From positions 5,642,001-5,706,000 of the forward strand of contig NZ_CP032382.1 in NCBI RefSeq assembly GCF_003589925.1: a stretch of 64,000 nt of DNA, read 5' to 3'. The notes under the pieces are model-generated. The model did not search any database, was not told the DNA's origin, and worked only from the letters and a program-made list of their open reading frames with translations. The stretch's first letter is position 1. Each line of letters starts with the position of its first letter. The stretch is from Chryseolinea soli (GTDB lineage: Bacteria > Bacteroidota > Bacteroidia > Cytophagales > Cyclobacteriaceae). Shown here in pieces: positions 47,029 to 55,393 of this stretch. The translations under genes were made by a program, and so were the position numbers.

Positions 47029-47733
47029 ATGCAAAGGAAGGAATTTATTAAGCGGTTGGGTTTTGGTAGTCTCATGGTGCCCCTGGTTGTGGCCTGCGGA
47101 AAGGATGACGACCCCACACCGGCAACCGACACCACCACGACCAGCGGAACCTGCACCGTGTCGCCGTCGGAAACCGCGGGTCCGTTCCCCACAAAGACAC
47201 CGGCCGACCTGGTGATGGTCGACATTCGTTCCGACCGCACGGGCATCGAGATGACGGTGACCATTACCATCCAGAACAGCAACAACAGCTGCGCCGCCCT
47301 GGCTGACGCCATCGTCGACATTTGGCATTGCGACAAGGATGGTTATTATTCTGAATATGGTGGATCGGGCATGCAGAGTGTCGATTACCAATCCGTTCAC
47401 TTCTTGCGCGGCCGGCAGTCTACCAATAGCGACGGCGTGGTGGCGTTCAAGACGATCTTCCCCGGCTGGTACAGCGGGCGTGCACCCCACATCCATGCGC
47501 ACATCTACGACTCCACTGGTAAATCGCTGCTTGTAACTCAAATTGCTTTTCCCACAGACGTCTGCAATACCGTCTACACGACGGCCACCAACTTCTACAC
47601 GAAAGGTACGCAAGATACTTCCAACGCAAGCGACAACGTATTTAGCGATTCGATCGCAAACGAAATGTCCACCGTGACCGGAAGCGTAGCCGATGGCTTT
47701 GCATTGACCCATACGATTGTGGTTAGCGCATAA
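47029..47733 (+). CDS. Intradiol ring-cleavage dioxygenase-like lipoprotein
   Basis: 234 residues. The signal ends in LVVACG (lipobox Cys), so the protein is probably anchored in the periplasm or outer membrane. The intradiol fold follows: AIVDIWHCDKDGYYS with the first Tyr ligand, then FPGWYSGRAPHIHAHI with the second Tyr and two His ligands for Fe(III). The family cleaves catechols between the hydroxyls, and exported members are common in Bacteroidota and fungi for unknown aromatic substrates. A Thr/Pro-rich linker follows the lipobox. The pirin-like gene is 32 bp downstream and may be co-transcribed. Confidence 0.87.
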   Translation: MQRKEFIKRLGFGSLMVPLVVACGKDDDPTPATDTTTTSGTCTVSPSETAGPFPTKTPADLVMVDIRSDRTGIEMTVTITIQNSNNSCAALADAIVDIWHCDKDGYYSEYGGSGMQSVDYQSVHFLRGRQSTNSDGVVAFKTIFPGWYSGRAPHIHAHIYDSTGKSLLVTQIAFPTDVCNTVYTTATNFYTKGTQDTSNASDNVFSDSIANEMSTVTGSVADGFALTHTIVVSA

Positions 47734-47765
47734 CAAAATAGTCAACGACTAAAGAGAAAAAGAAT

Positions 47766-48437
47766 ATGGAGCTGGAGGCGATGATTTATTTGGCGGAAAA
47801 GAGGGGGTGTACTCAAACGCAAGTGCACCGCAGCTTCCATTCTTTTAATTTTGCAACCTATCAATTGGCGCATCGTCAGCCGTTTGGCGCGCTGCGGGTA
47901 TTCAATGACGAAACCTTGATGCCGGGAGCCAGCATCACGTATTCGTTGACCGATGATCATCTCGTGCTTTTACTGCCTGTCGCCGGAGGCATCAACTTCG
48001 AGATGGGAGGGGGCACGCAATTCGTAGAAGCCGGCGAAACGGCTTGGATAAATGGGCGCAAAGGTTCGGTGCTCACCATCAACAACCCCTATGAAACCGG
48101 GGCCGTAGATTTTATATCGGCGTGGATCGCGCTGCCCGAATTAAATGATCAGCTGCCCGTTACGCTGCCGTTTGACCTCACCACGACCAACACCCTGCAC
48201 ACGCTGTTTGCCTCACCTCAAATCAAAGCCCACATCGGCAAATTCACGGGCCGCGCGGACGCCACCTTCAAAACAAGCGAAGGCAACACCCGTCTTTTTG
48301 CCTTTGTCCTGGAAGGTGCTTTCGAATTCACAGAACGCCTGCTCCTGCACCGCGATGGCCTTGCCTTAAATGCCGTCACCGAAGCCGACTTCGAATCCCT
48401 TTCCGACGGCGCGATCCTATTGATCCTGGAAGTGTAG
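47766..48437 (+). CDS. Pirin-like bicupin (YhhW-type), metal ligands missing
   Basis: 223 residues. The start IYLAEKRGCTQTQVHRSFHSFNF and RVFNDETLMPGASI match the pirin/YhhW family, some of which are quercetin dioxygenases. The usual metal-binding HPH...H set after the APG-like motif is not present here (ITYSLTDDHLVLLLPV instead), so the N-terminal cupin may bind no iron. An ATG at 47781 is an alternative start. It is possibly in an operon with the intradiol-like gene; both families act on aromatic dihydroxy compounds, but a shared pathway is an inference. Confidence 0.75.
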   Translation: MELEAMIYLAEKRGCTQTQVHRSFHSFNFATYQLAHRQPFGALRVFNDETLMPGASITYSLTDDHLVLLLPVAGGINFEMGGGTQFVEAGETAWINGRKGSVLTINNPYETGAVDFISAWIALPELNDQLPVTLPFDLTTTNTLHTLFASPQIKAHIGKFTGRADATFKTSEGNTRLFAFVLEGAFEFTERLLLHRDGLALNAVTEADFESLSDGAILLILEV

Positions 48438-48500
48438 TCAACACCCCGCATCTCAAATTTCACACCCCTGGTGATTTTACTTCTTGGAAGAGTCGAATGC

Positions 48501-48659
48501 AGTCAGGGCTAAAGCCCTTGATTGGATATGGCTTATGTGCCCCGGACTAAAGTCCGGGGGTTATTCATTTTATTATGCCCGTTCACGCTTCGAAAGATGT
48601 GTGCTAGACTAGGCCTTTAAGCCCGGTCAAAAAGTAATCCTTTGCCCGGGCTTTAGCCG
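48501..48659. repeat. Cluster of GGGC-TAAA/TTTA-GCCC palindromes
   Basis: Three related hairpins in a gene-free gap: AGGGC-TAAA-GCCCT near 48505-48518, CCCCGGAC-TAAA-GTCCGGGG at 48540-48559 (8-bp stem), and GGC-TTTA-AGCC / GGGC-TTTA-GCC at 48612-48657. They share the TAAA/TTTA loop. They resemble the dispersed intergenic palindromes common in Bacteroidota genomes. Confidence 0.65.
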
Positions 48660-48721
48660 TGACCACACACGCTGGTTACACCTGAAGGCGACCGTCCCTT
48701 TTTCATTTGGAATTCAAAAAG

Positions 48722-48744
48722 CTTTGTGTAATATTGACACAAAG
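48722..48744. promoter_or_regulatory. CTTTGTGT-N7-ACACAAAG operator candidate
   Basis: 8-bp perfect inverted repeat with a 7-bp spacer, 31 bp before the first carboxylesterase gene. The same TTGTGT-N7-ACACAA pattern occurs at 55359-55379. It is probably bound by a dimeric regulator that is not encoded next to it. Confidence 0.6.
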
Positions 48745-48775
48745 AAAATTTTATTGACCTCTAGCCCCATCCCCT

Positions 48776-50425
48776 ATGAAACTACCCGTACTGGCTTTTA
48801 CAGCACTGCTCCTCCAATTTGCGTCCATCCTCACCTTTGCACAGAAAGCGACTTCCGGCCTGCCGCTCGTCACCGGAAATGACGTGGCGGTGACCCAAAC
48901 CGAGTCCGGTAAGGTGCGGGGCTACATCCACAACGGCATTTATACCTATAAAGGAATACCCTACGCGCAAGCTGAGCGCTTCATGCCACCCTCCAAACCC
49001 AAGGCCTGGGAAGGCATCCGCAGCTCACTCGCCTACGGACCGGTTTGCCCCCTCATGGACCCCACAACGTCGGTCATGGACGAATCTGAGTTTGTCTTCC
49101 ACCACGACTGGGGTTATCCCAACGAAGACTGTCAGCGCGTGAACGTGTGGAGTCCTGGCATTGCTTCGGCCAACGACACGAAGAAGAGACCGGTCATGGT
49201 ATGGCTTCATGGTGGCGGGCACACCGCGGGCTCGTCGCAAGAGCTGCCTTCTTATGATGGTGAGAACCTGGCCAGAAAAGGTGATGTCGTGGTGGTTTCG
49301 GTAAATCATCGTTTAAATATCCTGGGCTTCCTGGACCTGTCGGCCTATGGTGACAAATACAAATCGTCGCCTAACGTGGGCATCATGGACCTGGTGGCGG
49401 CGCTGGAATGGGTGAAAGCCAACATTGCCAACTTTGGTGGCGACCCTAACAACGTTACCATCTTTGGGCAGTCGGGTGGGGGAGGAAAAGTGAGCACGCT
49501 CATGAATGCTCCCGCGGCCAAAGGATTGTATCACAAGGCCATCATCCAAAGCTGCGGCCTCGGGTTGAGGTTCACGGAAAAAGAAATCAGTTCGCGTGTC
49601 ACCAAAGCGGTGCTTGCTGAATTGAAATTACAACCCACGCAAGTTGATTCGTTGTTGAAGTTGCCTTACGCCGTGCTGGGAGCGGCGGGCAAGAAAGCGT
49701 ATGCCAAGATCAACGCCGAACTGAGGGCAGAAGGAAAAGATGTGGGCTTTTTTGGCATAAGCTTCGGACCCGTTCACGACGGCAACTACCTGCCCTACCA
49801 ACCTGCCGATGCACAAGCGAAGTCCATCGCCGCAGGCGTTCCCTTGCTGATCGGCTCCGTCAAAAATGAAGTCATGACGTCGTTGTTCATGCCCAACCTG
49901 CGTGGCGGCTCCCTGGCCGATGTGAAGGCCCACTTGCAAAAACTATACGGCGACAAAACCGAAGCCTACCTTGCCGCCGTGAAAAAAGCATATCCCGCCG
50001 ACACACGTCCTACCGACCTGTTAGATGTGGACGACATGTTCCGGAGAACCGCTGTGCGAATGGCCGACCTCAAAGTAGCCGCCGCTTCAGGCCCGGTATA
50101 CATGTACCTGTTCGCGTGGCAGTCGCCCGTCATGGAAGGCTTTTACAAAGCCGTGCATTGTATGGAGATCCCCTTTGTGTTCGACAACATTGCGCGCTGC
50201 GAGGAAATGACCGGGGGTGGAAAAGATGCCCATGCCTTGGCCGAAAAAGTGAGCCAGGCCTGGATCAATTTTGCGCGCAACGGAAACCCCAATCACAAGG
50301 GACTTCCTACGTGGCAACCCTACACGCCGGCAAACGGCGCGACCATGATCTTCGACAATCAATGCGTGGAGAAATACCACCACGATAAAGAGTTCCTGGC
50401 CATCACTCCGGACAGAACCCTTTAA
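48776..50425 (+). CDS. Type-B carboxylesterase, exported
   Basis: 549-residue alpha/beta hydrolase. A signal peptide ends near LTFAQ, then GKVRGYIHNGIYTYKGIPYA starts the type-B carboxylesterase fold. The nucleophile is S233 in IFGQSGGGGKV, against GESAGG in classical members. The expected His sits in KAVHCMEIPFVFDN, and the acid is probably a Glu near GSVKNE. It lies 10 bp before a second esterase with which it forms an operon. It is likely periplasmic, hydrolysing acyl or aryl esters of unknown origin. An inverted repeat at 48722-48744 may regulate the pair. Confidence 0.9.
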   Translation: MKLPVLAFTALLLQFASILTFAQKATSGLPLVTGNDVAVTQTESGKVRGYIHNGIYTYKGIPYAQAERFMPPSKPKAWEGIRSSLAYGPVCPLMDPTTSVMDESEFVFHHDWGYPNEDCQRVNVWSPGIASANDTKKRPVMVWLHGGGHTAGSSQELPSYDGENLARKGDVVVVSVNHRLNILGFLDLSAYGDKYKSSPNVGIMDLVAALEWVKANIANFGGDPNNVTIFGQSGGGGKVSTLMNAPAAKGLYHKAIIQSCGLGLRFTEKEISSRVTKAVLAELKLQPTQVDSLLKLPYAVLGAAGKKAYAKINAELRAEGKDVGFFGISFGPVHDGNYLPYQPADAQAKSIAAGVPLLIGSVKNEVMTSLFMPNLRGGSLADVKAHLQKLYGDKTEAYLAAVKKAYPADTRPTDLLDVDDMFRRTAVRMADLKVAAASGPVYMYLFAWQSPVMEGFYKAVHCMEIPFVFDNIARCEEMTGGGKDAHALAEKVSQAWINFARNGNPNHKGLPTWQPYTPANGATMIFDNQCVEKYHHDKEFLAITPDRTL

Positions 50426-50435
50426 TTGTACGATC

Positions 50436-51986
50436 GTGCGTCATTATAAAATAGTTTACAGTGTACTAATGGCCGTCCTCTGCGCAGCCTGCTCCACAAA
50501 AGAGCAGGCGCGTCAGGACGTATGGAGTGTTGTGAAGACGGAAGGCGGGTTGATCTCGGGAACGCTAAAGGATAGTGTTCATATTTTCAGAGGCATTCCT
50601 TTTGCCGCACCTCCCGTGGATGAACTCCGGTGGCGTGAGCCACAACCGGTGAAACCCTGGGCCGACACCCTGGCCTGTGTGGCGTTTGGTGCCAGTCCCA
50701 TACAAAATGATCCCAAGCCGTTCATGATGTGGTCGGAGGAGTTTATCACACCCGCGAAACCATTGAGCGAAGATTGTCTTTTCCTCAACGTCTGGACCGC
50801 TGCCAAATCGCCGGAAGAAAAACGACCGGTATTGGTGTGGATCCACGGCGGAGCTTTTTTGTCGGGATCAGGAGCTTGTCCGGTGTATGATGGCGAGGCG
50901 CTGGCAAAAGCAGGAGTCGTGTATGTCACCATCAACTACCGGCTGGGTGTCTTTGGATTCATGGCCCATCCCGAACTCACGGCCGAGTCGGAGCACGAGA
51001 GTTCCGGCAACTATGGGTTGCTGGACCAGGTGGCGGCTTTGCAATGGATCAAGAACAACATCGCTGCTTTTGGCGGCGACCCTTCCCGCGTGACGATCGC
51101 CGGGCAGTCGGCCGGTTCTATGGCCGTGCAATCGCTGGTAGCCAGTCCGTTGGCGAAGGGTCTCTTTCACGGTGCCATTGCCGAAAGCGGCGCCATGACC
51201 GGCCGGCCATCGATGCCGCTGAACGAAGCGGAAAAGACGGGGGTGGCGTTGTTGAAGAAAATCAATTCGGAATCCATTGACGCCTTGCGCAGTTTATCCG
51301 CCGACAGCCTTTTGGCATTGGCCAACACCTTGCCCTTTGGTTCATTCTTTCCCATTGTCGACGGCTATGTGTTGCCGGCCGATGTGAAGTCGATCTTCCA
51401 GAACAAACAACACAACGATGTGCCCGTGGTGGCCGGGTGGGTGACGGGCGATGCCGACCTCGTGTTGGGGAACATTCAATCGCCAACCCAATTCAAGGCA
51501 TCGGCGCAAACCCGCTATGGCAACCGCAGTGCCGAATTCCTGAAGCTCTTTCCTGCCGAAGATGAGGCGGGCGCCAAAGTATCACAGCGCAAGCTGGCCT
51601 TGCTCCAGTTTGCAGGCTATCCCGATCGCGCGTGGGCGTTATCCAATCAGCACAACACGTACGTGTATGAATTTACCTACGTGCCCACCGATAAACCGGG
51701 CTTCCCCAACTACGGGGCGTTTCATACTTCCGAAGTTCCTTTTGCGCTGCACACGCTGAAACTTTGGGACCGTCCTTGGGTGGAAGCGGATCTGCAGGTG
51801 GAGGCATACATGTCGTCGTATTGGATCAATTTTGTGAAGACAGGCGATCCCAATGGAAAGGGTCTTCCGGAATGGAAAAAATATGAAGCCACCACGGGCA
51901 ATGTCCAGGAACTGGGCGCTGTCTCCGTGGCCGGGCCGGGAAAGTATGCGGCAGAATTTGAATTTATAAAATCCATAAACCCATAA
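50436..51986 (+). CDS. Type-B carboxylesterase lipoprotein
   Basis: 516 residues from a GTG start at 50436. The signal MRHYKIVYSVLMAVLCAAC has a lipobox Cys, so unlike its neighbour it is lipid-anchored. The core motifs are IFRGIPFAAPPVDELRW, EDCLFLNVWT, nucleophile S225 in IAGQSAGSMAV, and the late acyl-pocket segment FHTSEVPFALHTL where the catalytic His is expected. The two esterases are clearly paralogous but divergent, so not a recent duplication. Confidence 0.9.
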   Translation: MRHYKIVYSVLMAVLCAACSTKEQARQDVWSVVKTEGGLISGTLKDSVHIFRGIPFAAPPVDELRWREPQPVKPWADTLACVAFGASPIQNDPKPFMMWSEEFITPAKPLSEDCLFLNVWTAAKSPEEKRPVLVWIHGGAFLSGSGACPVYDGEALAKAGVVYVTINYRLGVFGFMAHPELTAESEHESSGNYGLLDQVAALQWIKNNIAAFGGDPSRVTIAGQSAGSMAVQSLVASPLAKGLFHGAIAESGAMTGRPSMPLNEAEKTGVALLKKINSESIDALRSLSADSLLALANTLPFGSFFPIVDGYVLPADVKSIFQNKQHNDVPVVAGWVTGDADLVLGNIQSPTQFKASAQTRYGNRSAEFLKLFPAEDEAGAKVSQRKLALLQFAGYPDRAWALSNQHNTYVYEFTYVPTDKPGFPNYGAFHTSEVPFALHTLKLWDRPWVEADLQVEAYMSSYWINFVKTGDPNGKGLPEWKKYEATTGNVQELGAVSVAGPGKYAAEFEFIKSINP

Positions 51987-52145
51987 AGAATACCCGATAA
52001 AGCACACGGCGAAGTAGCTCCATTCACCAGGGCAACAAAGACCTTATAAGATTTCCAGCTGGCTCCCCGGAAATGCAAAGGGAAAATGGAATACGTCGCC
52101 GGCTTTATCATCTTGCGTCCCGGAGATGGGTTGGCCGGAGACGCC

Positions 52146-52192
52146 CTCCTTCGCTGAAGCTCCCGTCTTTCGCTAAAGCTACGACGGGCAAG
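52146..52192 (+). repeat. Left arm of 47-bp inverted repeat
   Basis: 47-bp sequence beginning CTCCTTCGCTGAAGC and ending ACGACGGGCAAG. It matches the reverse complement of 55249-55294 except for one extra T. It lies in the 254-bp gap before the CitMHS gene. Internal symmetry (TTCGCTGAAGC, TTCGCTAAAGC) is also visible, and a shorter relative lies near 45021-45042. Confidence 0.75.
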
Positions 52193-52240
52193 CAGGGATA
52201 CGAAAGATTGAAAACTGTAATGCACTAAAAAATAGATCTC

Positions 52241-53536
52241 ATGCTCTCGCTCTTCGGGTTTGCCACCATTGCCATTTTTCTTGTACTGATCATCACGAAA
52301 CGACTGTCGGTCATCACGGCGTTGGTGCTTGTTCCGATTGTCTTCGGCTTGTTCGCGGGTGTTTCCGTGAAGGAACTGGCCGAGATGATGCTGGGAGGGA
52401 TCAAGCAAGTGGCACCCACCGGGATCCTGCTCATGTTTGCCGTGCTCTACTTTGCCGTCATGCTCGACGTAGGATTGTTCGACCCGGTGATCGCGTTCAT
52501 CATCCGCCAGGTGAAAGGCGATCCGTTGCGCGTGGTGATTGGCACTGCCTTGCTCACTATGATCGTGCACCTCGACGGCGATGGCACGGCCACGTTCATG
52601 ATCGTGATCTCCGCCTTTCTTCCCATCTATAAAGAACTGAAGATGGATCGCCTTGTATTAGCCGGCATTGTCGCGTTGGCCGTGGGCCCGATGCATCTCG
52701 TGCCTTGGTCGGGCACGTCGGCGCGTGCTATGGCTACACTGAACTCAAATGCTACGGAGCTCTTCAATCCCAACATTCCGGCCATGATCGGCGGCGCCCT
52801 CTGGGTGATCGCGGTGGCCTATATTCTGGGGCGCAGAGAACGAAAGCGGTTGGGAAAAGTCCACCTGGACTACGATCACCATACTTCTCTTACGGATGAA
52901 CAGCGATCGCTCCGCAGACCCAAGCTGATCCTCGTCAACGCGGTCATGACCGTTTCGCTCATCGTTATTCTAATGAAAGGCTGGGTGCCCACACCGGTGT
53001 TGTTTGTGATCGCCAGTTGCCTGGCACTGCTCATCAACTATCCAAAACTAAAAGATCAACAACGCGTGATGAAAAGTCACGGTGCGAACATTTTTATGGT
53101 GTCGAGCATGATCTTCGCGGCGGGAATTTTCTCCGGCATTCTTACCGGCTCCAAGATGATCGATGCCATGGCTTCGTCGTTGGTGTCACTGATTCCCGAA
53201 CAGCATGCGTCGTTGCTCCCGGTATTGACGGCCATCACGAGTATGCCTTCGAGCCTGCTGTTTACACCGGATGCTTATTATTTCGGCGTGGTGCCGGTGT
53301 TGAGCGAAGCAGCACAACACTACCAGGTGAATCCCCTGGAGATCGGGCGCGCGGCGTTGCTGGGACAAATGACGGTAGGCTTTCCGTTGAGCCCCTTAAC
53401 GGCGTCGACGTTTTTGCTGGTGGGCTTATGCGAAGTGGACCTGGGCGATCATCAGAAATTTGTTTTCAAATGGGCCATGGGCACCACCCTGGTGATGACG
53501 CTCGTGGCGTTGCTAACCGGATCGATACACTTATGA
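52241..53536 (+). CDS. CitMHS-family citrate/carboxylate transporter
   Basis: 431-residue inner-membrane transporter with about eleven helices. The family segment HLDGDGTATFMIVISAFLPIYKEL, the GPMHLVPWSGTSARA loop and TPDAYYFGVVPVLSE match the citrate-Mg2+:H+ symporter group. It overlaps the AtuA-like gene by 4 bp (ATGA), so the transporter and the enzyme pair are coupled. The substrate may be a tricarboxylate or a branched organic acid processed by the AtuA proteins. Confidence 0.88.
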   Translation: MLSLFGFATIAIFLVLIITKRLSVITALVLVPIVFGLFAGVSVKELAEMMLGGIKQVAPTGILLMFAVLYFAVMLDVGLFDPVIAFIIRQVKGDPLRVVIGTALLTMIVHLDGDGTATFMIVISAFLPIYKELKMDRLVLAGIVALAVGPMHLVPWSGTSARAMATLNSNATELFNPNIPAMIGGALWVIAVAYILGRRERKRLGKVHLDYDHHTSLTDEQRSLRRPKLILVNAVMTVSLIVILMKGWVPTPVLFVIASCLALLINYPKLKDQQRVMKSHGANIFMVSSMIFAAGIFSGILTGSKMIDAMASSLVSLIPEQHASLLPVLTAITSMPSSLLFTPDAYYFGVVPVLSEAAQHYQVNPLEIGRAALLGQMTVGFPLSPLTASTFLLVGLCEVDLGDHQKFVFKWAMGTTLVMTLVALLTGSIHL

Positions 53537-54855
53537 AAGAAAAGATCAGGATCGGATGTGGCGCAGGATTCTCCGGCGACCGGCTTGACCCCTCGCTGGT
53601 TTTGGTGGAGCGTGGAGGATTGGATTACCTGGTGTTGGAATGCCTGGCCGAGCGCACTATTGCCCTGGCACAAAAAAGAAAACGGCAGGATCCGTTGCAA
53701 GGCTACGACCCGTTGCTGGAGCGAAGGATCGAGTCGCTGCTCGTTCCCCTTTTGCAAAACAAGGTGCGGCTCATCACCAACATGGGAGCCGCCAACCCGC
53801 TGGCTGCTGCACAAAAAATTATCGAGATCGCACGACGCAAAAATGTGAAGGTGAAGGTAGCGGCGGTTACCGGCGATGACGTGCTGGACAAGATCGATCC
53901 GCAAGACAAAGCGTTGGAGACCGGCCGGCCTTTGGTGGATTCCGGTCCGCTGCTGTCGGCCAATGCATATTTAGGGGCGCCAGGCATCATCGAGGCAATC
54001 CAGCAGGAAGCCGACATTATTATCACCGGCCGCGTGGCAGACCCGTCGTTGTTTATTGCGCCGATGATCGTTGGTTTTGGCTGGTCGATGGATCACTATG
54101 ACCTGCTCGGCAAGGGCACGGTGTTGGGCCACCTCATGGAATGCGCCGGGCAAATCACCGGTGGCTACTTTGCGGATCCCGGAAAGAAAGATGTTCCCGG
54201 CATGGCTGTGCTGGGTCATCCGTTCGTGGATGTCTGGCCGGATGGTCAGGGCATTATTGGAAAAGTCGATGACACCGGAGGTATCATCAATTTGCAAACG
54301 GCCAAGGAGCAATTGCTCTATGAGGTGGTGAACCCGTACGAATATTTTACACCCGATGTTATTGCTGATTTTACATCGGTGCAATTGACCGACCTGGGTG
54401 GCAACCGCGTGCAGGTTGCCGGCGGCAGTGGAAAACAAAAGCCTGACACCTATAAAGTAAGTGTAGGCTACCAAGCCTTCCATCTCGGCGAAGGAGAGAT
54501 CACCTACGCGGGATCAAATGCTGTAGCGCGCGCCCGGCTGGCGGGAGAGATTGTGCGGGAGCGATTGAAGGACGAATTTCCGGAACTGCGGATCGATCTC
54601 ATCGGTCAGAATTCCGTGCACGACGACCGGCTTCACCAAGCGAACACACCTTATGAAGTACGGCTTCGCGTTGCCGGCAAATCGCCTTCGTTTCAGCAAG
54701 CGTCGCGCGTTGGCGAGGAGGTGGAAGCCCTGTACACCAATGGACCCGGTGGTGGCGGAGGTGTGAGAAAATATGTGCAGGAGGTGGTGGGCATCGTATC
54801 CACCCTGATCCCACGAAACAAAGTGACGCATCACATAACCTTGTTAACGGCATGA
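53533..54855 (+). CDS. Acyclic terpene utilisation AtuA-family protein (DUF1446)
   Basis: 440 residues starting at the ATG at 53533. The frame is open far upstream, but that part lies over the transporter gene and is not used. RIGCGAGFSGDRLDPSL and ECLAERTIALAQKRK at the N-terminus, NMGAANPLAAAQ, and the Gly-rich NGPGGGGGVRKYVQE near the C-terminus are family hallmarks. AtuA belongs to the citronellol/geraniol pathway of Pseudomonas, but its exact reaction is not settled. It is coupled to the transporter upstream and to a small AtuA-like gene downstream. Confidence 0.9.
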   Translation: MKEKIRIGCGAGFSGDRLDPSLVLVERGGLDYLVLECLAERTIALAQKRKRQDPLQGYDPLLERRIESLLVPLLQNKVRLITNMGAANPLAAAQKIIEIARRKNVKVKVAAVTGDDVLDKIDPQDKALETGRPLVDSGPLLSANAYLGAPGIIEAIQQEADIIITGRVADPSLFIAPMIVGFGWSMDHYDLLGKGTVLGHLMECAGQITGGYFADPGKKDVPGMAVLGHPFVDVWPDGQGIIGKVDDTGGIINLQTAKEQLLYEVVNPYEYFTPDVIADFTSVQLTDLGGNRVQVAGGSGKQKPDTYKVSVGYQAFHLGEGEITYAGSNAVARARLAGEIVRERLKDEFPELRIDLIGQNSVHDDRLHQANTPYEVRLRVAGKSPSFQQASRVGEEVEALYTNGPGGGGGVRKYVQEVVGIVSTLIPRNKVTHHITLLTA

Positions 54856-55151
54856 AACTCTACGACATCGCCCACAGCAGGGCAGGAGACAAGGGCAACA
54901 CGCTCACCCTGTCGCTCATCGCCTACCGCTTAAAAGATTATCCGCTCCTTTGCGAAAAGGTGACGATCGAAAAGGTGAAAGAACACTTCAAAGACATCGT
55001 GAAAGGCGACATCGTCCGCTATGAGCCTCCCAATATAGCGTCGTTGCTCTTTGTGTGTCACGACGCCCTCGGCGGCGGCGTCACCACATCGTCGCGAATG
55101 GATGCGCACGGCAAAACGCTAAGTTACGCTTTGTTACAGATGGAGATCTAA
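54852..55151 (+). CDS. AtuA-like ferredoxin-fold domain protein, stand-alone
   Basis: 99-residue protein equivalent to the C-terminal domain that is often fused to AtuA (PF23544 type). It has YDIAHSRAGDKGNTLTLSLIAY at the start and LLFVCHDALGGGVTTSSRMD near the end. It overlaps the AtuA gene by 4 bp (ATGA). This is a natural gene split with its own start codon, not a frameshift. The two products probably form a complex. Confidence 0.85.
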   Translation: MKLYDIAHSRAGDKGNTLTLSLIAYRLKDYPLLCEKVTIEKVKEHFKDIVKGDIVRYEPPNIASLLFVCHDALGGGVTTSSRMDAHGKTLSYALLQMEI

Positions 55152-55248
55152 GCGCGGTATAATCCGTCTGGCGCCTTTTGCACAGAATACCTTCGTTTCC
55201 TTTCAGAAATTCGAGCTAACCTTATCGATTTCTTTGCTTGCCCGCCGA

Positions 55249-55294
55249 CTTGCCCGTCGTAGCTTTAGCGAAGACGGGAGCTTCAGCGAAGGAG
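55249..55294 (-). repeat. Right arm of 47-bp inverted repeat
   Basis: Reverse complement of 52146-52192 with a single base deletion (46 of 47 positions). Together the arms bracket the transporter-AtuA-AtuA-like cassette (52193-55248). Confidence 0.75.
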
Positions 55295-55358
55295 CGCGCG
55301 CAAACCCACCATCACCGTCCACCCCAATCCTCGTTGCAATTTCCCGAATTAACTTTAT

Positions 55359-55379
55359 ATTGTGTCAAAGTTACACAAT
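55359..55379. promoter_or_regulatory. ATTGTGT-N7-ACACAAT operator candidate
   Basis: 7-bp perfect inverted repeat with a 7-bp spacer, 14 bp before the ThuA/dehydrogenase gene. It has the same core and spacing as 48722-48744. The closeness to the start codon suggests repression or an overlap with the transcription start. Confidence 0.6.
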
Positions 55380-55393
55380 AGTTTTTCCACACT

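Noticed and set aside
53017..53532. N-terminal extension of the AtuA frame over the transporter gene
   Set aside because: It overlaps the strong CitMHS coding sequence and lacks protein-like character. The family start is the ATG at 53533.
54840..54870. Frameshift splitting an AtuA fusion gene
   Set aside because: The second gene has its own ATG in an ATGA overlap and a complete domain, as seen in natural operons.
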